Origin: JAVVUJ01 sp964461765
GTDB lineage: Bacteria > Bacillota > Clostridia > Peptostreptococcales > Anaerovoracaceae
Length of the DNA stretch: 64,000 nucleotides
Reading direction: 5' to 3'
NCBI GenBank assembly: GCA_964461765.1
Contig: CAYWVS010000003.1
Span: 1-64,000, forward strand
In this document: positions 17,411-25,464 of the stretch, piece after piece
Layout of the letters: each line of letters starts with the position of its first letter
How positions within the stretch are numbered: position 1 is the stretch's first letter
Notes under the pieces: model-generated
Database searches by the model: none
What the model was told of the DNA's origin: nothing
The model's input: the letters and a program-made list of their open reading frames with translations, nothing else
Translations under genes and position numbers: made by a program

Positions 17411-17462
17411 CAATGCATTAATGCTTTTATGCAGAACTGCATAAAAATGCAATCATGCATTG
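17411..17462. promoter_or_regulatory. Nested dyad, probable upstream activator site
   Basis: An inner inverted repeat TTTTATGCA (17425-17433) / TGCATAAAA (17438-17446) with a GAAC centre lies within an outer pair CAATGCAT (17411-17418) / ATGCATTG (17455-17462). The centres differ by one base. It lies about 170-180 bp upstream of the -24 element, the usual place for an enhancer-binding protein, and next to the regulator gene. Confidence 0.6.
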
Positions 17463-17616
17463 AATCTTTTTATATATTATTAAATAATTTATCTAAAAAT
17501 TAACAATTTTTTAAACTTGATAATTTTTTAGGTAAATTATTTTTTTGTTTAAAAATTAACGATTTAAGCCATATAAATTGTCGAAATTATCTAAAAATGA
17601 TGAACTTTAATAATTA

Positions 17617-17631
17617 TGGCACACTAATTGC
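17617..17631 (+). promoter_or_regulatory. Sigma-54 promoter (-24/-12) of the aminotransferase/TRAP operon
   Basis: TGGCAC (17617-17622), five bases, TTGC (17628-17631): an exact match to the sigma-54 consensus with correct spacing. The predicted transcript starts about 40 nt before the ATG at 17684. Confidence 0.85.
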
Positions 17632-17683
17632 GTTATTAAATGTCGTTTCAATCAGATTTAAAAAATAAACGGGAGGAAAATGA

Positions 17684-19102
17684 ATGAATTATCAAGAATA
17701 TGTACAAAACCTTGTTTCAAGATCAAGAAGGGCTCAGGAGGTTGCAGCAAAGTTTGATCAGGCAAAAGTGGATGAGCTTTTGGCAGCCATCGCCTACTCT
17801 TGCTCAAGACTGGAGTTTCGACAAAAGATCGCAAAAATGCTTGTGGAAGAATCCGGCATGGGCAATTATGATGACAAAGTGGTGAAAATGTACGGAAGAG
17901 TGAAGGGCATTTACCATGAAACGAAAGACGGTGCATCCGTAGGCTTGGTAGAAAAGAATGAAATGACGGGAATGAGCCGTTATGCAAAACCAATGGGTGT
18001 CATTGGTGCCATCATACCGATTACAAATGGAGAAGCCACGCAGATCATCAAGACCATGCAATGCTTAAAGGGGAGAAATTCTATTATTTTAGCACCCCAT
18101 CCAAAGGGCTCTAAGACAAATATGGAAATTGCAGCAAAGCTGAGATCCGTATTAAAAATGTTCGATGCTCCTGAAGATTTGGTACTGCCCATTGAACCAG
18201 AGTACGTAAGCATAGATTGCTCAGGAGAATTGATGAAGCAAGTGGACTTTATCTTGGCTACAGGGGGAACACCTATGGTGAGATCAGCATATAGCTCAGG
18301 AACTCCTGCCATCGGCGTAGGAACGGGAAATACCACCACTTTTGTGGATGGCACCACAGACTTAGATAAAGTTGCCAATATGATTATGAGATCAAAGACC
18401 TTCGATAATGCTACCAGCTGCTCCACGGAAAACAACGTTATCGTATTGGAAGAATGTTACGATGAGCTTGTAAAAGCATTAGAGAACCAAGGTGGTTTTA
18501 TGGTTCGAGAGAATACTGAGGAACTGGCAAGACTAAAGAAAACTCTATGGCCCGAATGGCCTGCTAATCATGCATTGAGCAGGCATATTGTAGCTCAAAG
18601 TGCAAAAACAATTGCAGATTTGGCAGAAATCGAAATTCCTGAAGGCAAAAAATTCTTAATCACAGAAGAGAACGGTGGCATAGGCGAGCAATACCCATTT
18701 ACAGGGGAAAAGCTTTCTGTAATCACTACCTTAATTAAGGCAAAGGATTTCGAAGATGCCATGGATAAGATGGAAGCCATCTTAGAATACATGGGTAAAG
18801 GCCACAGCTGTGGTATCCATACTACAGATGACAGCAAGATTGAAGCTATGGCAATCAGAATGCCTGTAACCAAAATGTGTGTAAATCAACCACAGAGCTT
18901 GTCCAACAGCGGTTCATGGGAAAACCGGTTTCCTAAATCCATGACCTTGGGCTGCGGAACTTGGGGACACAACAGCATTTCTCATAATGTTACCTGGAGA
19001 GACCTCCTGAACTTTACAACGGTATCAAGACCTATTCCAAATTATGAGCCTAGGGATGAAGAACTATTTCCGGAAGAAATAAGGAAAAGAATTGACCAAT
19101 AG
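17684..19102 (+). CDS. CoA-acylating aldehyde dehydrogenase
   Basis: A 472-residue member of the acylating aldehyde dehydrogenase branch (related to EutE, AdhE N-terminal half, sulfoacetaldehyde and succinate-semialdehyde CoA-acylating enzymes). The catalytic cysteine lies in TSCSTENNVI, and the PMGVIGAIIPITNGEATQI and ILATGGTPMVRSAYSSGTPAIGVGTGN segments are the cofactor and CoA region signatures. It should oxidise a semialdehyde to an acyl-CoA with NAD(P). First gene after the sigma-54 promoter, 66 bp before a class III aminotransferase, it probably acts on the aldehyde that enzyme makes. Sulfoacetaldehyde (SauS-like) and malonate semialdehyde are both possible; the downstream carboxyltransferase favours the latter. 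Confidence 0.85.
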   Translation: MNYQEYVQNLVSRSRRAQEVAAKFDQAKVDELLAAIAYSCSRLEFRQKIAKMLVEESGMGNYDDKVVKMYGRVKGIYHETKDGASVGLVEKNEMTGMSRYAKPMGVIGAIIPITNGEATQIIKTMQCLKGRNSIILAPHPKGSKTNMEIAAKLRSVLKMFDAPEDLVLPIEPEYVSIDCSGELMKQVDFILATGGTPMVRSAYSSGTPAIGVGTGNTTTFVDGTTDLDKVANMIMRSKTFDNATSCSTENNVIVLEECYDELVKALENQGGFMVRENTEELARLKKTLWPEWPANHALSRHIVAQSAKTIADLAEIEIPEGKKFLITEENGGIGEQYPFTGEKLSVITTLIKAKDFEDAMDKMEAILEYMGKGHSCGIHTTDDSKIEAMAIRMPVTKMCVNQPQSLSNSGSWENRFPKSMTLGCGTWGHNSISHNVTWRDLLNFTTVSRPIPNYEPRDEELFPEEIRKRIDQ

Positions 19103-19167
19103 TTTTAGCAGTAAAGTAAAGGTATGCCTTTATGGCGGTAAAGGCATATCTACATAAGGAGGTTACG

Positions 19168-20493
19168 ATGGCAAGCGTTAAAGAAGTGGGCAGAAGATAT
19201 AATATTTATCCCTGGAGCGTTCAGAAAAAAGTAAACCCTTTAAACATAGTGAAAGCTGAAGGAATTTATTTTTGGGACGACAGCGGAAATAAATATTACG
19301 ATATGTCATCTCAATTAGTAAATGCTAATTTAGGACATGGCAATAAAAAGATTGCCAAAGCAATAAAGGAACAGGTTGATAAATTGCCTTTTATCGCCCC
19401 AAGCTATTCCTGCGATGTGAGATCAGAGGCAGCCAAAAGGATTGTAGAGGTTTCGGGAATGCCGGATGCCAAGGTATTTTTCACCAATGCAGGAGCAGAG
19501 TCCAATGAAAATGCCATTAAGATGGCTAAATTCTATACCGGGAAATGGAAAGTGTTCTCCATGTACCGCTCTTATCACGGTGCTACTTACGGAGCTGCGT
19601 CCTTAACGGGAGAGCCCAGAAGATTTGCCAATGAGCCGGGAGTGCCGGGATTTGTGAAGTTTGATGGTCCCTACTCCTATAGAGCTCCTAAACATGTTGT
19701 TTTTAAAAATGAAGAATCAGTTACTCAGTATTACTTAGAATTGTTGGCTAATCAAATTTTATATGAGGGACCTGAGCAAATCGCAGCAATTTTTTTAGAA
19801 ACTGTAGTAGGCAGCAATGGAATTCTCATACCTCCCAACGGATACTTAGAAGGTGTAAGAAAGCTTTGTGACCAGTATAACATCGTAATGGTTTGTGATG
19901 AAGTCATGGCAGGATGGGGACGAACAGGAAAATGGTTTGCTTTCCAAAATTGGGATATACAACCTGATATGGTGACCTTTGCAAAGGGGGTAACCTGCGG
20001 GTATGTTCAACTGGGCGGAGTCATCGTCAATGAAAAGATATCTAAAAGCTTTGATGATAAAAAACTGTTCTGTGGATTGACATACTGCGGTCACCCTATT
20101 GGATGTGCGGCAGCCATTGCTACCATTGAAGCATATATTGAGGATGATATATTTAACAATGTAGATAAATTAGGAAAAATATTGGGCGAAATTCTTGAAG
20201 ATATGGCCAGAAGACACGTTTGCATCGGCGAAGTGAGATATATCGGTCTTTTCAGTGCCATAGAGCTTGTGAAAGACAGGGAAACTCGTGAGCCCATAGT
20301 GCCTTTCAACGAGGATAAGCAGAATATCATGGGAAATATCATCAATATGCTAAAAGCAGAAGGATTTTCCACCTACTCCCATGAAAATAATATCATTATT
20401 GCACCACCGTTGATCATCACTGAAGAGGAACTTCGTGAGGCCATGGAGATTATTGATAAGATCTTGGATTCTGTGGATAATATGGTGAAGTAA
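19168..20493 (+). CDS. Class III PLP-dependent omega-aminotransferase
   Basis: A fold-type I aminotransferase of the beta-alanine/taurine/GABA group. The PLP-stacking region is TNAGAESNENAIKMAKFYTG, the carboxylate-side Asp is in MVCDEVMAGWGRTG, and the Schiff-base lysine is in the FAKGVTCGY segment. It transfers the amino group of an omega-amino compound to pyruvate or 2-oxoglutarate and releases a semialdehyde, which the upstream dehydrogenase could convert to an acyl-CoA. ATG 19168 follows AGGAGG by 5 nt; an in-frame ATG at 19132 lacks a site. Length (441) is normal. Substrate candidates are beta-alanine, 3-aminoisobutyrate and taurine. Confidence 0.88.
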   Translation: MASVKEVGRRYNIYPWSVQKKVNPLNIVKAEGIYFWDDSGNKYYDMSSQLVNANLGHGNKKIAKAIKEQVDKLPFIAPSYSCDVRSEAAKRIVEVSGMPDAKVFFTNAGAESNENAIKMAKFYTGKWKVFSMYRSYHGATYGAASLTGEPRRFANEPGVPGFVKFDGPYSYRAPKHVVFKNEESVTQYYLELLANQILYEGPEQIAAIFLETVVGSNGILIPPNGYLEGVRKLCDQYNIVMVCDEVMAGWGRTGKWFAFQNWDIQPDMVTFAKGVTCGYVQLGGVIVNEKISKSFDDKKLFCGLTYCGHPIGCAAAIATIEAYIEDDIFNNVDKLGKILGEILEDMARRHVCIGEVRYIGLFSAIELVKDRETREPIVPFNEDKQNIMGNIINMLKAEGFSTYSHENNIIIAPPLIITEEELREAMEIIDKILDSVDNMVK

Positions 20494-20530
20494 TAAATAA
20501 GATCCGGGAAATTAGCGTAAGGAGAATGGA

Positions 20531-22072
20531 ATGAACAAATTGGATGAACTCATTGAGAAAAAGAAACAAGCGGCCTTAGGCGGAGGCCAAAAGAAAATAG
20601 ATGCACAACATAAAAAAGGAAAGCTAACAGCCAGAGAAAGACTGAATATCCTTTTTGACCCAAACAGTTTTGTGGAAAATGACGTCTTTGTTACACATAG
20701 ATGTAATAACTTTGGCATGGAAGGAACCCAAATCCCCGGAGACGGTGTGGTTACAGGGTATGGCACCATTGACGGAAGATTGGTATTTGCATTCGCACAA
20801 GACTTTACCGTATTTGGTGGATCTCTGGGGGAAAATCATGCACAAAAAATTGTAAAAATTCAAAACATGGCCCTAAAAATGGGAGCCCCTATCATAGGCC
20901 TATGCGATTCCGGTGGAGCACGAATCCAGGAAGGTGGAAATGCTCAGTCGGGCTATGGCCAGATATTCAGAAACAACACCATTTCATCAGGTGTTATCCC
21001 CCAAATATCAGTGATCATGGGGCCATGTGCAGGAGGTGCCGTATATTCTCCGGCTATATCAGACTTTATCTTTATGGTAGATCAGACGAGCCAGATGTTC
21101 ATTACCGGTCCTCAGGTAATTAAAGCTGTTACGGGGGAAGAAATTTCCGCAGAAAGATTGGGTGGTGCAGTCACCCATAATACCATAAGCGGAGTAGCAC
21201 ATTTTGTAGACAAAAATGACGAAGACACCCTTGCTAGAGTTCGCCAACTCCTCCAATACCTTCCATCAAACAACATAGATGGGGCTCCCATTTTAAAAAG
21301 TAACGATGATCCCAACCGCTTGATTCCCGAGTTAAACGATTTTATTCCGGATAGTGATAATAAGGCTTACGACATGTATGATGTCATAAGACTCATTGCA
21401 GATAACAATACCTATTTTGACGTCATGGAAAAGTTTGCAAAAAACATTATTACTTGTTTTATCAGATTAGGAGATAAGGTTGTGGGTGTAGTTGCCAGTC
21501 AGCCTAAAGTATTGGCAGGATGTTTGGATACAAACTGCTCTGACAAGGCAGCTAGATTTATTCGATTCTGTGATGCCTTTAACATTCCTATCTTGACCTT
21601 GGCAGATGTTCCGGGATATTTACCGGGAGTAAGTCAGGAATATGGAGGAATCATAAGAAAAGGTGCAAAATTGCTGTATGCATATTCTGAAGCGACGGTT
21701 CCTAAAATAACTGTTGTGTTGCGAAAATCTTATGGGGGAGCATATCACGGACTTTGCAGCAGAGAAATCGGTGCAGACTTGATGTTGGCATGGCCTACGG
21801 CACAGTTGGCAGTTATGGGTGCAGAGGGTGCAGCAAACATCGTATTCAAAAACGAAATCGATAATGCAGAAGACCCTGAAATGAAAAGGCAAGAAAAGAT
21901 CAAGGAATACCAAGACTTATTTTTTAATCCTTACAATTATGCTCAAAACGGTTTTGTAGATGATGTAATTGTACCGGAAACCACCAGGCAAAGGCTGATA
22001 AACTCCTTTGATATGCTTGCATCCAAGAGAGTTTCACTGCCTCCAAAAAAACATGGAAACATACCACTTTAA
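20531..22072 (+). CDS. Biotin-dependent acyl-CoA carboxyltransferase/decarboxylase subunit (PccB/MmdA-like)
   Basis: A 513-residue crotonase-fold carboxyltransferase. Both CoA-binding halves are visible: GLCDSGGARIQEGG with the following VIMGPCAGGAVYSPA, and LADVPGYLPGVSQEYGGIIRKGAKLLYA. It matches MmdA (alpha subunit of Na-pumping methylmalonyl-CoA decarboxylase) and PccB equally by eye. No biotin carrier, biotin carboxylase or membrane beta subunit is in this operon, so it must borrow them from elsewhere. At the position controlling acyl-chain choice in PccB (Asp in GGAYD) this protein has His (GGAYH). In context it probably decarboxylates malonyl-CoA or methylmalonyl-CoA, allowing energy conservation. 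ATG 20531 follows AAGGAG. Confidence 0.88.
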   Translation: MNKLDELIEKKKQAALGGGQKKIDAQHKKGKLTARERLNILFDPNSFVENDVFVTHRCNNFGMEGTQIPGDGVVTGYGTIDGRLVFAFAQDFTVFGGSLGENHAQKIVKIQNMALKMGAPIIGLCDSGGARIQEGGNAQSGYGQIFRNNTISSGVIPQISVIMGPCAGGAVYSPAISDFIFMVDQTSQMFITGPQVIKAVTGEEISAERLGGAVTHNTISGVAHFVDKNDEDTLARVRQLLQYLPSNNIDGAPILKSNDDPNRLIPELNDFIPDSDNKAYDMYDVIRLIADNNTYFDVMEKFAKNIITCFIRLGDKVVGVVASQPKVLAGCLDTNCSDKAARFIRFCDAFNIPILTLADVPGYLPGVSQEYGGIIRKGAKLLYAYSEATVPKITVVLRKSYGGAYHGLCSREIGADLMLAWPTAQLAVMGAEGAANIVFKNEIDNAEDPEMKRQEKIKEYQDLFFNPYNYAQNGFVDDVIVPETTRQRLINSFDMLASKRVSLPPKKHGNIPL

Positions 22073-22082
22073 ACTGTACTTA

Positions 22083-22148
22083 TTACTCCGGCACTTAATA
22101 ATAGCAATCACATGGGCTCTTTTGCCGTCATATGCCCTACCGGAGTAA
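22083..22148 (+). repeat. Intergenic stem-loop between carboxyltransferase gene and dctP
   Basis: TTACTCCGG (22083-22091) pairs with CCGGAGTAA (22140-22148), enclosing a smaller GGGC/GCCC stem. There is no U-tract. It may be an RNA-processing or attenuation structure that sets the level of the TRAP genes relative to the enzymes. Confidence 0.5.
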
Positions 22149-22238
22149 TCAATAAATCACCAACATCTCTCTTATGGAGAATAATGCTCTAATAAGAGTG
22201 GATATAGGAAAAAAGTTAAAGTTAAGAAGGAGGAAATT

Positions 22239-23309
22239 ATGAGAAATACTAAGTTGAAAAGAGTGCTTTCTATAGCATTGGTACTGGCATTGGTTCTTAC
22301 AACTTTTGCAGGTTGCGGTGGCAGCGGCGGCACCTCCGGAGGTGGAGGCGAAACCGGAGAAACTATTACATTGAGATTGTCATCTGACGCACCTCTGGAG
22401 CATATCGCATCAGAACTGAACAAGACAGCATGTGAAGAAGTAGAAAAGAGAACAGAAGGAAGAGTTAAAATTGATTATTATCCTGCAAGTCAATTAGGGG
22501 GATATGACACTGTAATGGAAGAAGTCATGCGCGGAACCATCGACATGGCACAAATCTCCTTTGCTACCAGCGTTGATCAGCGACTTTCCACATTTAATAC
22601 TCCTGCACTTACAACAGGATGGGAAGAAGCAGCTTATATGTATGGTCCCGATTCCTTCATGACAAAGACCTATCAGGATCTATGCAATGAGTTTGGAATG
22701 GAATTCCTGGGTTGGGTGTTAGAAGGTTACATGGGCTTAGGAATGGTTAAAACTCCTACGGATGCTAAAGTGCCGGGAGTTAAGAAAAATGTTCAAATCA
22801 GAGTCTGGGGTTCTCCCGTTTGTATCGATACCATGAGTGATTTAGGATTTACAACGGTTACAATCCCTTATGCTGAAGCACCTACAGCAATTCAGACCGG
22901 AGTAGTTGACGGTTGGATCGGTGGTACACCAAACATGAACTATGCATGGGTAGGGGAAATCATCAAATCATTCTATGTAAATTACCTATATGCAGAAACT
23001 ACAGCCTATATGATCAGTGAAAAAACCATAGGTAAATTAAGTCAGGAAGATGCTGATATCGTTAGAGAAGTATTTGCAGAAGCCAGTCAAAACAGCTTTG
23101 CAAAAGCTGAGGAAAATGAAGAACTTTACCTGAAGAAGCTTGCTGATGATTACGGCGTAAGCATTGAAAGATTTACTGAAGAGGAAATCCAAGCACAGGC
23201 TGATTTTGTGAGAAATACTACATGGCCTAAATTGGAAGCTACTATATCAAAAGACATCCTTGCCGGCTTAAAGGAAGACTTAGACAAGTATAATGCAAGC
23301 AAAAAATAA
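22239..23309 (+). CDS. dctP: TRAP transporter solute-binding lipoprotein (DctP family)
   Basis: A 356-residue extracytoplasmic binding protein. A lipoprotein signal ends in LTTFAGC (Cys26 is the lipidation site), followed by a Gly/Ser linker and the DctP domain from residue 43 on. The arginine that contacts the ligand carboxylate or sulfonate in TRAP binding proteins is likely the one in the VQIRVWGSP segment. It delivers a small organic anion to the DctQM membrane complex. Position in the operon implies that the ligand is the amino acid or sulfonate degraded by the enzymes. GGAGG lies 8 nt before the ATG. Confidence 0.93.
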   Translation: MRNTKLKRVLSIALVLALVLTTFAGCGGSGGTSGGGGETGETITLRLSSDAPLEHIASELNKTACEEVEKRTEGRVKIDYYPASQLGGYDTVMEEVMRGTIDMAQISFATSVDQRLSTFNTPALTTGWEEAAYMYGPDSFMTKTYQDLCNEFGMEFLGWVLEGYMGLGMVKTPTDAKVPGVKKNVQIRVWGSPVCIDTMSDLGFTTVTIPYAEAPTAIQTGVVDGWIGGTPNMNYAWVGEIIKSFYVNYLYAETTAYMISEKTIGKLSQEDADIVREVFAEASQNSFAKAEENEELYLKKLADDYGVSIERFTEEEIQAQADFVRNTTWPKLEATISKDILAGLKEDLDKYNASKK

Positions 23310-23348
23310 ATCGACCGGGAAGTTTTAGCAGAAGTGTGATTATTAGAG

Positions 23349-23373
23349 GGTGGGAAGCGGTAGGCTTCCCACC
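23349..23373 (+). repeat. Strong stem-loop between dctP and dctQ
   Basis: GGTGGGAAGC (23349-23358) pairs perfectly with GCTTCCCACC (23364-23373) around GGTAG. A 10-bp G+C-rich hairpin just after the binding-protein gene, without a U-tract, is the arrangement that protects the upstream mRNA and gives excess binding protein over membrane subunits. Confidence 0.7.
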
Positions 23374-23406
23374 GGACTAATGACCCCATAGTAGGGAGAG
23401 TTGTTT

Positions 23407-23931
23407 ATGTTTGAAAGATTGGAAAAAAATAAAGCTTGGAGATTTTTATTAAGTATAGAAAGATTTGTAATTCTCATTACTTCCATAGCTGTAACCATTA
23501 TCGTTACCTTAGCCTGCGTATTTCGTTACCTTCTGGACACAGACTTGGTTGCGTATACAGAATACTTATTACCCGTTGCCTTTTGGTTATATATGATCGG
23601 AGGTGCTTACGGTAGCTATGAAAAGAGTCATATTACGGCAGATATCTTAAACTACTACATTCCTGAAGGCAAAGTAAAAGGAATCATCAGTATCATAAAG
23701 AATCTATTAACCTTAATATTGGGATTAATCTTCATGGTTTGGGCATTTCAATTTGCAGCATGGGCTGTGGATATTGGAACAAAAAGTGCTGTTTGGAGAA
23801 TTCCCGGAGTAGTGGGACAAGCATCCATCTTTGTTGGATTCTTACTCATGTCTTTTTATCATTTTGTACATTTATTGGATTCTATCATTGAATTTAAAAA
23901 TAACCTTATGGTAAAAGCAAGCACGCTTTAG
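23407..23931 (+). CDS. dctQ: TRAP transporter small membrane subunit (DctQ family)
   Basis: A 174-residue membrane protein with four hydrophobic helices (about 17-38, 50-70, 92-115, 132-152) and the family's FRYLLDTDLVAYTEYLLPVAFWLYMIGG region. It forms the transporter complex with DctM. ATG 23407 follows a GGGAG site; a TTG at 23401 also in frame is less likely. It lies 23 bp before dctM. Confidence 0.92.
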   Translation: MFERLEKNKAWRFLLSIERFVILITSIAVTIIVTLACVFRYLLDTDLVAYTEYLLPVAFWLYMIGGAYGSYEKSHITADILNYYIPEGKVKGIISIIKNLLTLILGLIFMVWAFQFAAWAVDIGTKSAVWRIPGVVGQASIFVGFLLMSFYHFVHLLDSIIEFKNNLMVKASTL

Positions 23932-23954
23932 AGGAATAGAGAAGGAGAAAAAAT

Positions 23955-25256
23955 ATGACAACCGTATTGATTGCTTTTATAGTATTGTTAATTACCCTTT
24001 TTATCGGAGTGCCTATTCCATTTTCATTCCTCGCTTCTACAGTAGTGGTGGTATTGTTGGGAGGATATGACCCCTCATTTTTAGTGCCTTATGGATACAG
24101 TAAGGCCGGCTCTATCATTTTGATTGCTATCCCTCTTTTCATCCTGGCAGGAGGATTCATGGAAAAAGGGGGTATCGGGGAAAAACTCATCGACATGGTA
24201 GAGGTCATTATCGGTAGAGTAAAGGGTGGACTTGGTGCAGTAGCTGTAGTATCTTGTGCTATTTTCGGTGCTATTTCAGGAAGCGGAGCTGCTACACTGT
24301 CTTGCATCGGAGCAATTTTGTTTCCTAGAATGGAAGCCGCAGGATACCCTAAGGGACATAGTGCAGCATTAATTTCTAATGCTTGCGTATTGGGACTATT
24401 AATCCCACCCAGCTTAAACATGATTTTGTTTGCTTTCGTAGGCGGACAATCAGTTTTGGCAAGCTTTTTAGCAACCATTACCCCCGGAATTATGCTGATT
24501 GTTTTGCTCAGTGCATGCAATTTCTGGCTTTTGAGAAAAAACAAAGATATTAAAATTACTGAAAACTATGATTTTTCGACTACTGCAAAGATGTTTGGTA
24601 AAAAAACCTTTAAGGCTATTCCCGCTTTAATCTGCCCTTTCATCATCTTAGGGGGGATTTACGGAGGCGCCATGACCCCTACGGAAGCGGCTGCCATATC
24701 TGTAGTGTATGCCTTGCCGGTGGGAGTCTTTATATACAGAGGCTTAAAAATGAAGGAAATTAAAGATGTTTTACTGACTTCAGGAACTACTGCAGGAGTT
24801 ATTTTAACCATGCTCTTATCTGTAATGATTTTAAGTAGACTTTATATTATGGAAAATGTTCCTACGAAAATTATGGAGCTTTTAACCATGGTTTCAGACA
24901 ATCCCATCATCATTATGCTGATGATCAATTTATTTATGGTAATTATAGGGATGCTTATGGACGACACGAGTGCTATACTATTATCAACACCTATACTATT
25001 GCCGGTAGTAATGCAGTTGGGGATGAGCCCTATACAGTTTGCTGCGGTATTGGGTGTAAATTTGGGCATGGGATGTATCACTCCTCCTTGCGCTCCATTT
25101 TTATACCTGGGATCCAGACTTGGAAAAGCGCCTATTAACGAAATGCTGAAACCAACATTCTTCTTTATCGCTTTCGCTTGGATTCCAACCCTCTTAGTGA
25201 CTACTTTTGTGCCACAATTTTCCATGTGGTTACCTAATATGGTGCTGGGGTTATAG
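23955..25256 (+). CDS. dctM: TRAP transporter large permease subunit (DctM family)
   Basis: A 433-residue polytopic permease of the Na-coupled TRAP type, belonging to the ion-transporter superfamily. It shows about twelve hydrophobic segments, the SGSGAATLSCIGAILFPRM motif near residues 111-130, the GAMTPTEAAAISVVYAL motif near 236-253 and the GMGCITPPCAPFLYLG motif near 372-388, all characteristic of DctM. AGAAGGAG lies just upstream of the ATG. It is the last gene of the tight run from the sigma-54 promoter. Confidence 0.94.
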   Translation: MTTVLIAFIVLLITLFIGVPIPFSFLASTVVVVLLGGYDPSFLVPYGYSKAGSIILIAIPLFILAGGFMEKGGIGEKLIDMVEVIIGRVKGGLGAVAVVSCAIFGAISGSGAATLSCIGAILFPRMEAAGYPKGHSAALISNACVLGLLIPPSLNMILFAFVGGQSVLASFLATITPGIMLIVLLSACNFWLLRKNKDIKITENYDFSTTAKMFGKKTFKAIPALICPFIILGGIYGGAMTPTEAAAISVVYALPVGVFIYRGLKMKEIKDVLLTSGTTAGVILTMLLSVMILSRLYIMENVPTKIMELLTMVSDNPIIIMLMINLFMVIIGMLMDDTSAILLSTPILLPVVMQLGMSPIQFAAVLGVNLGMGCITPPCAPFLYLGSRLGKAPINEMLKPTFFFIAFAWIPTLLVTTFVPQFSMWLPNMVLGL

Positions 25257-25386
25257 GAATGTTTCGTGTCAAAAAGAATATTTTAAATGAATAAGAAATC
25301 AAATACATAGAAATAGCATAATAAGGGTAATAAAAAAAGCATTAGCAAAGTAATAATAACTATGATAATATTAATTCAATTAGGAA

Positions 25387-25417
25387 TTGTAAAGTTTGTA
25401 TATAAAAATGATATACT
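25387..25417 (+). promoter_or_regulatory. Possible sigma-A promoter of the 25465 aldehyde dehydrogenase gene
   Basis: TTGTAA (25387-25392) and TATACT (25412-25417) are 19 bp apart, in the 208-bp gap after dctM. The -35 and spacing are weak, so the gene could instead be read from the upstream operon. Confidence 0.35.
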
Positions 25418-25464
25418 TTTGACACTTAAATATTAGATAAAAGAAAAGGAGAACCGGTAGCGTT

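Larger units (their letters stand above)
17342..17683. other. Intergenic control region of the first sigma-54 module
   Basis: This 342-bp A+T-rich gap holds a nested palindrome, a sigma-54 promoter and a GGGAGG ribosome site for the next gene; no terminator for the regulator gene is apparent and no additional ORF has a credible start. Confidence 0.7.

Noticed and set aside
17684..25256. Taurine/sulfoacetaldehyde operon
   Set aside because: Aminotransferase, acylating dehydrogenase and TRAP system would fit, but the carboxyltransferase has no role there and no Xsc, sulfoacetate CoA ligase or isethionate enzyme is present. Kept only as an alternative.
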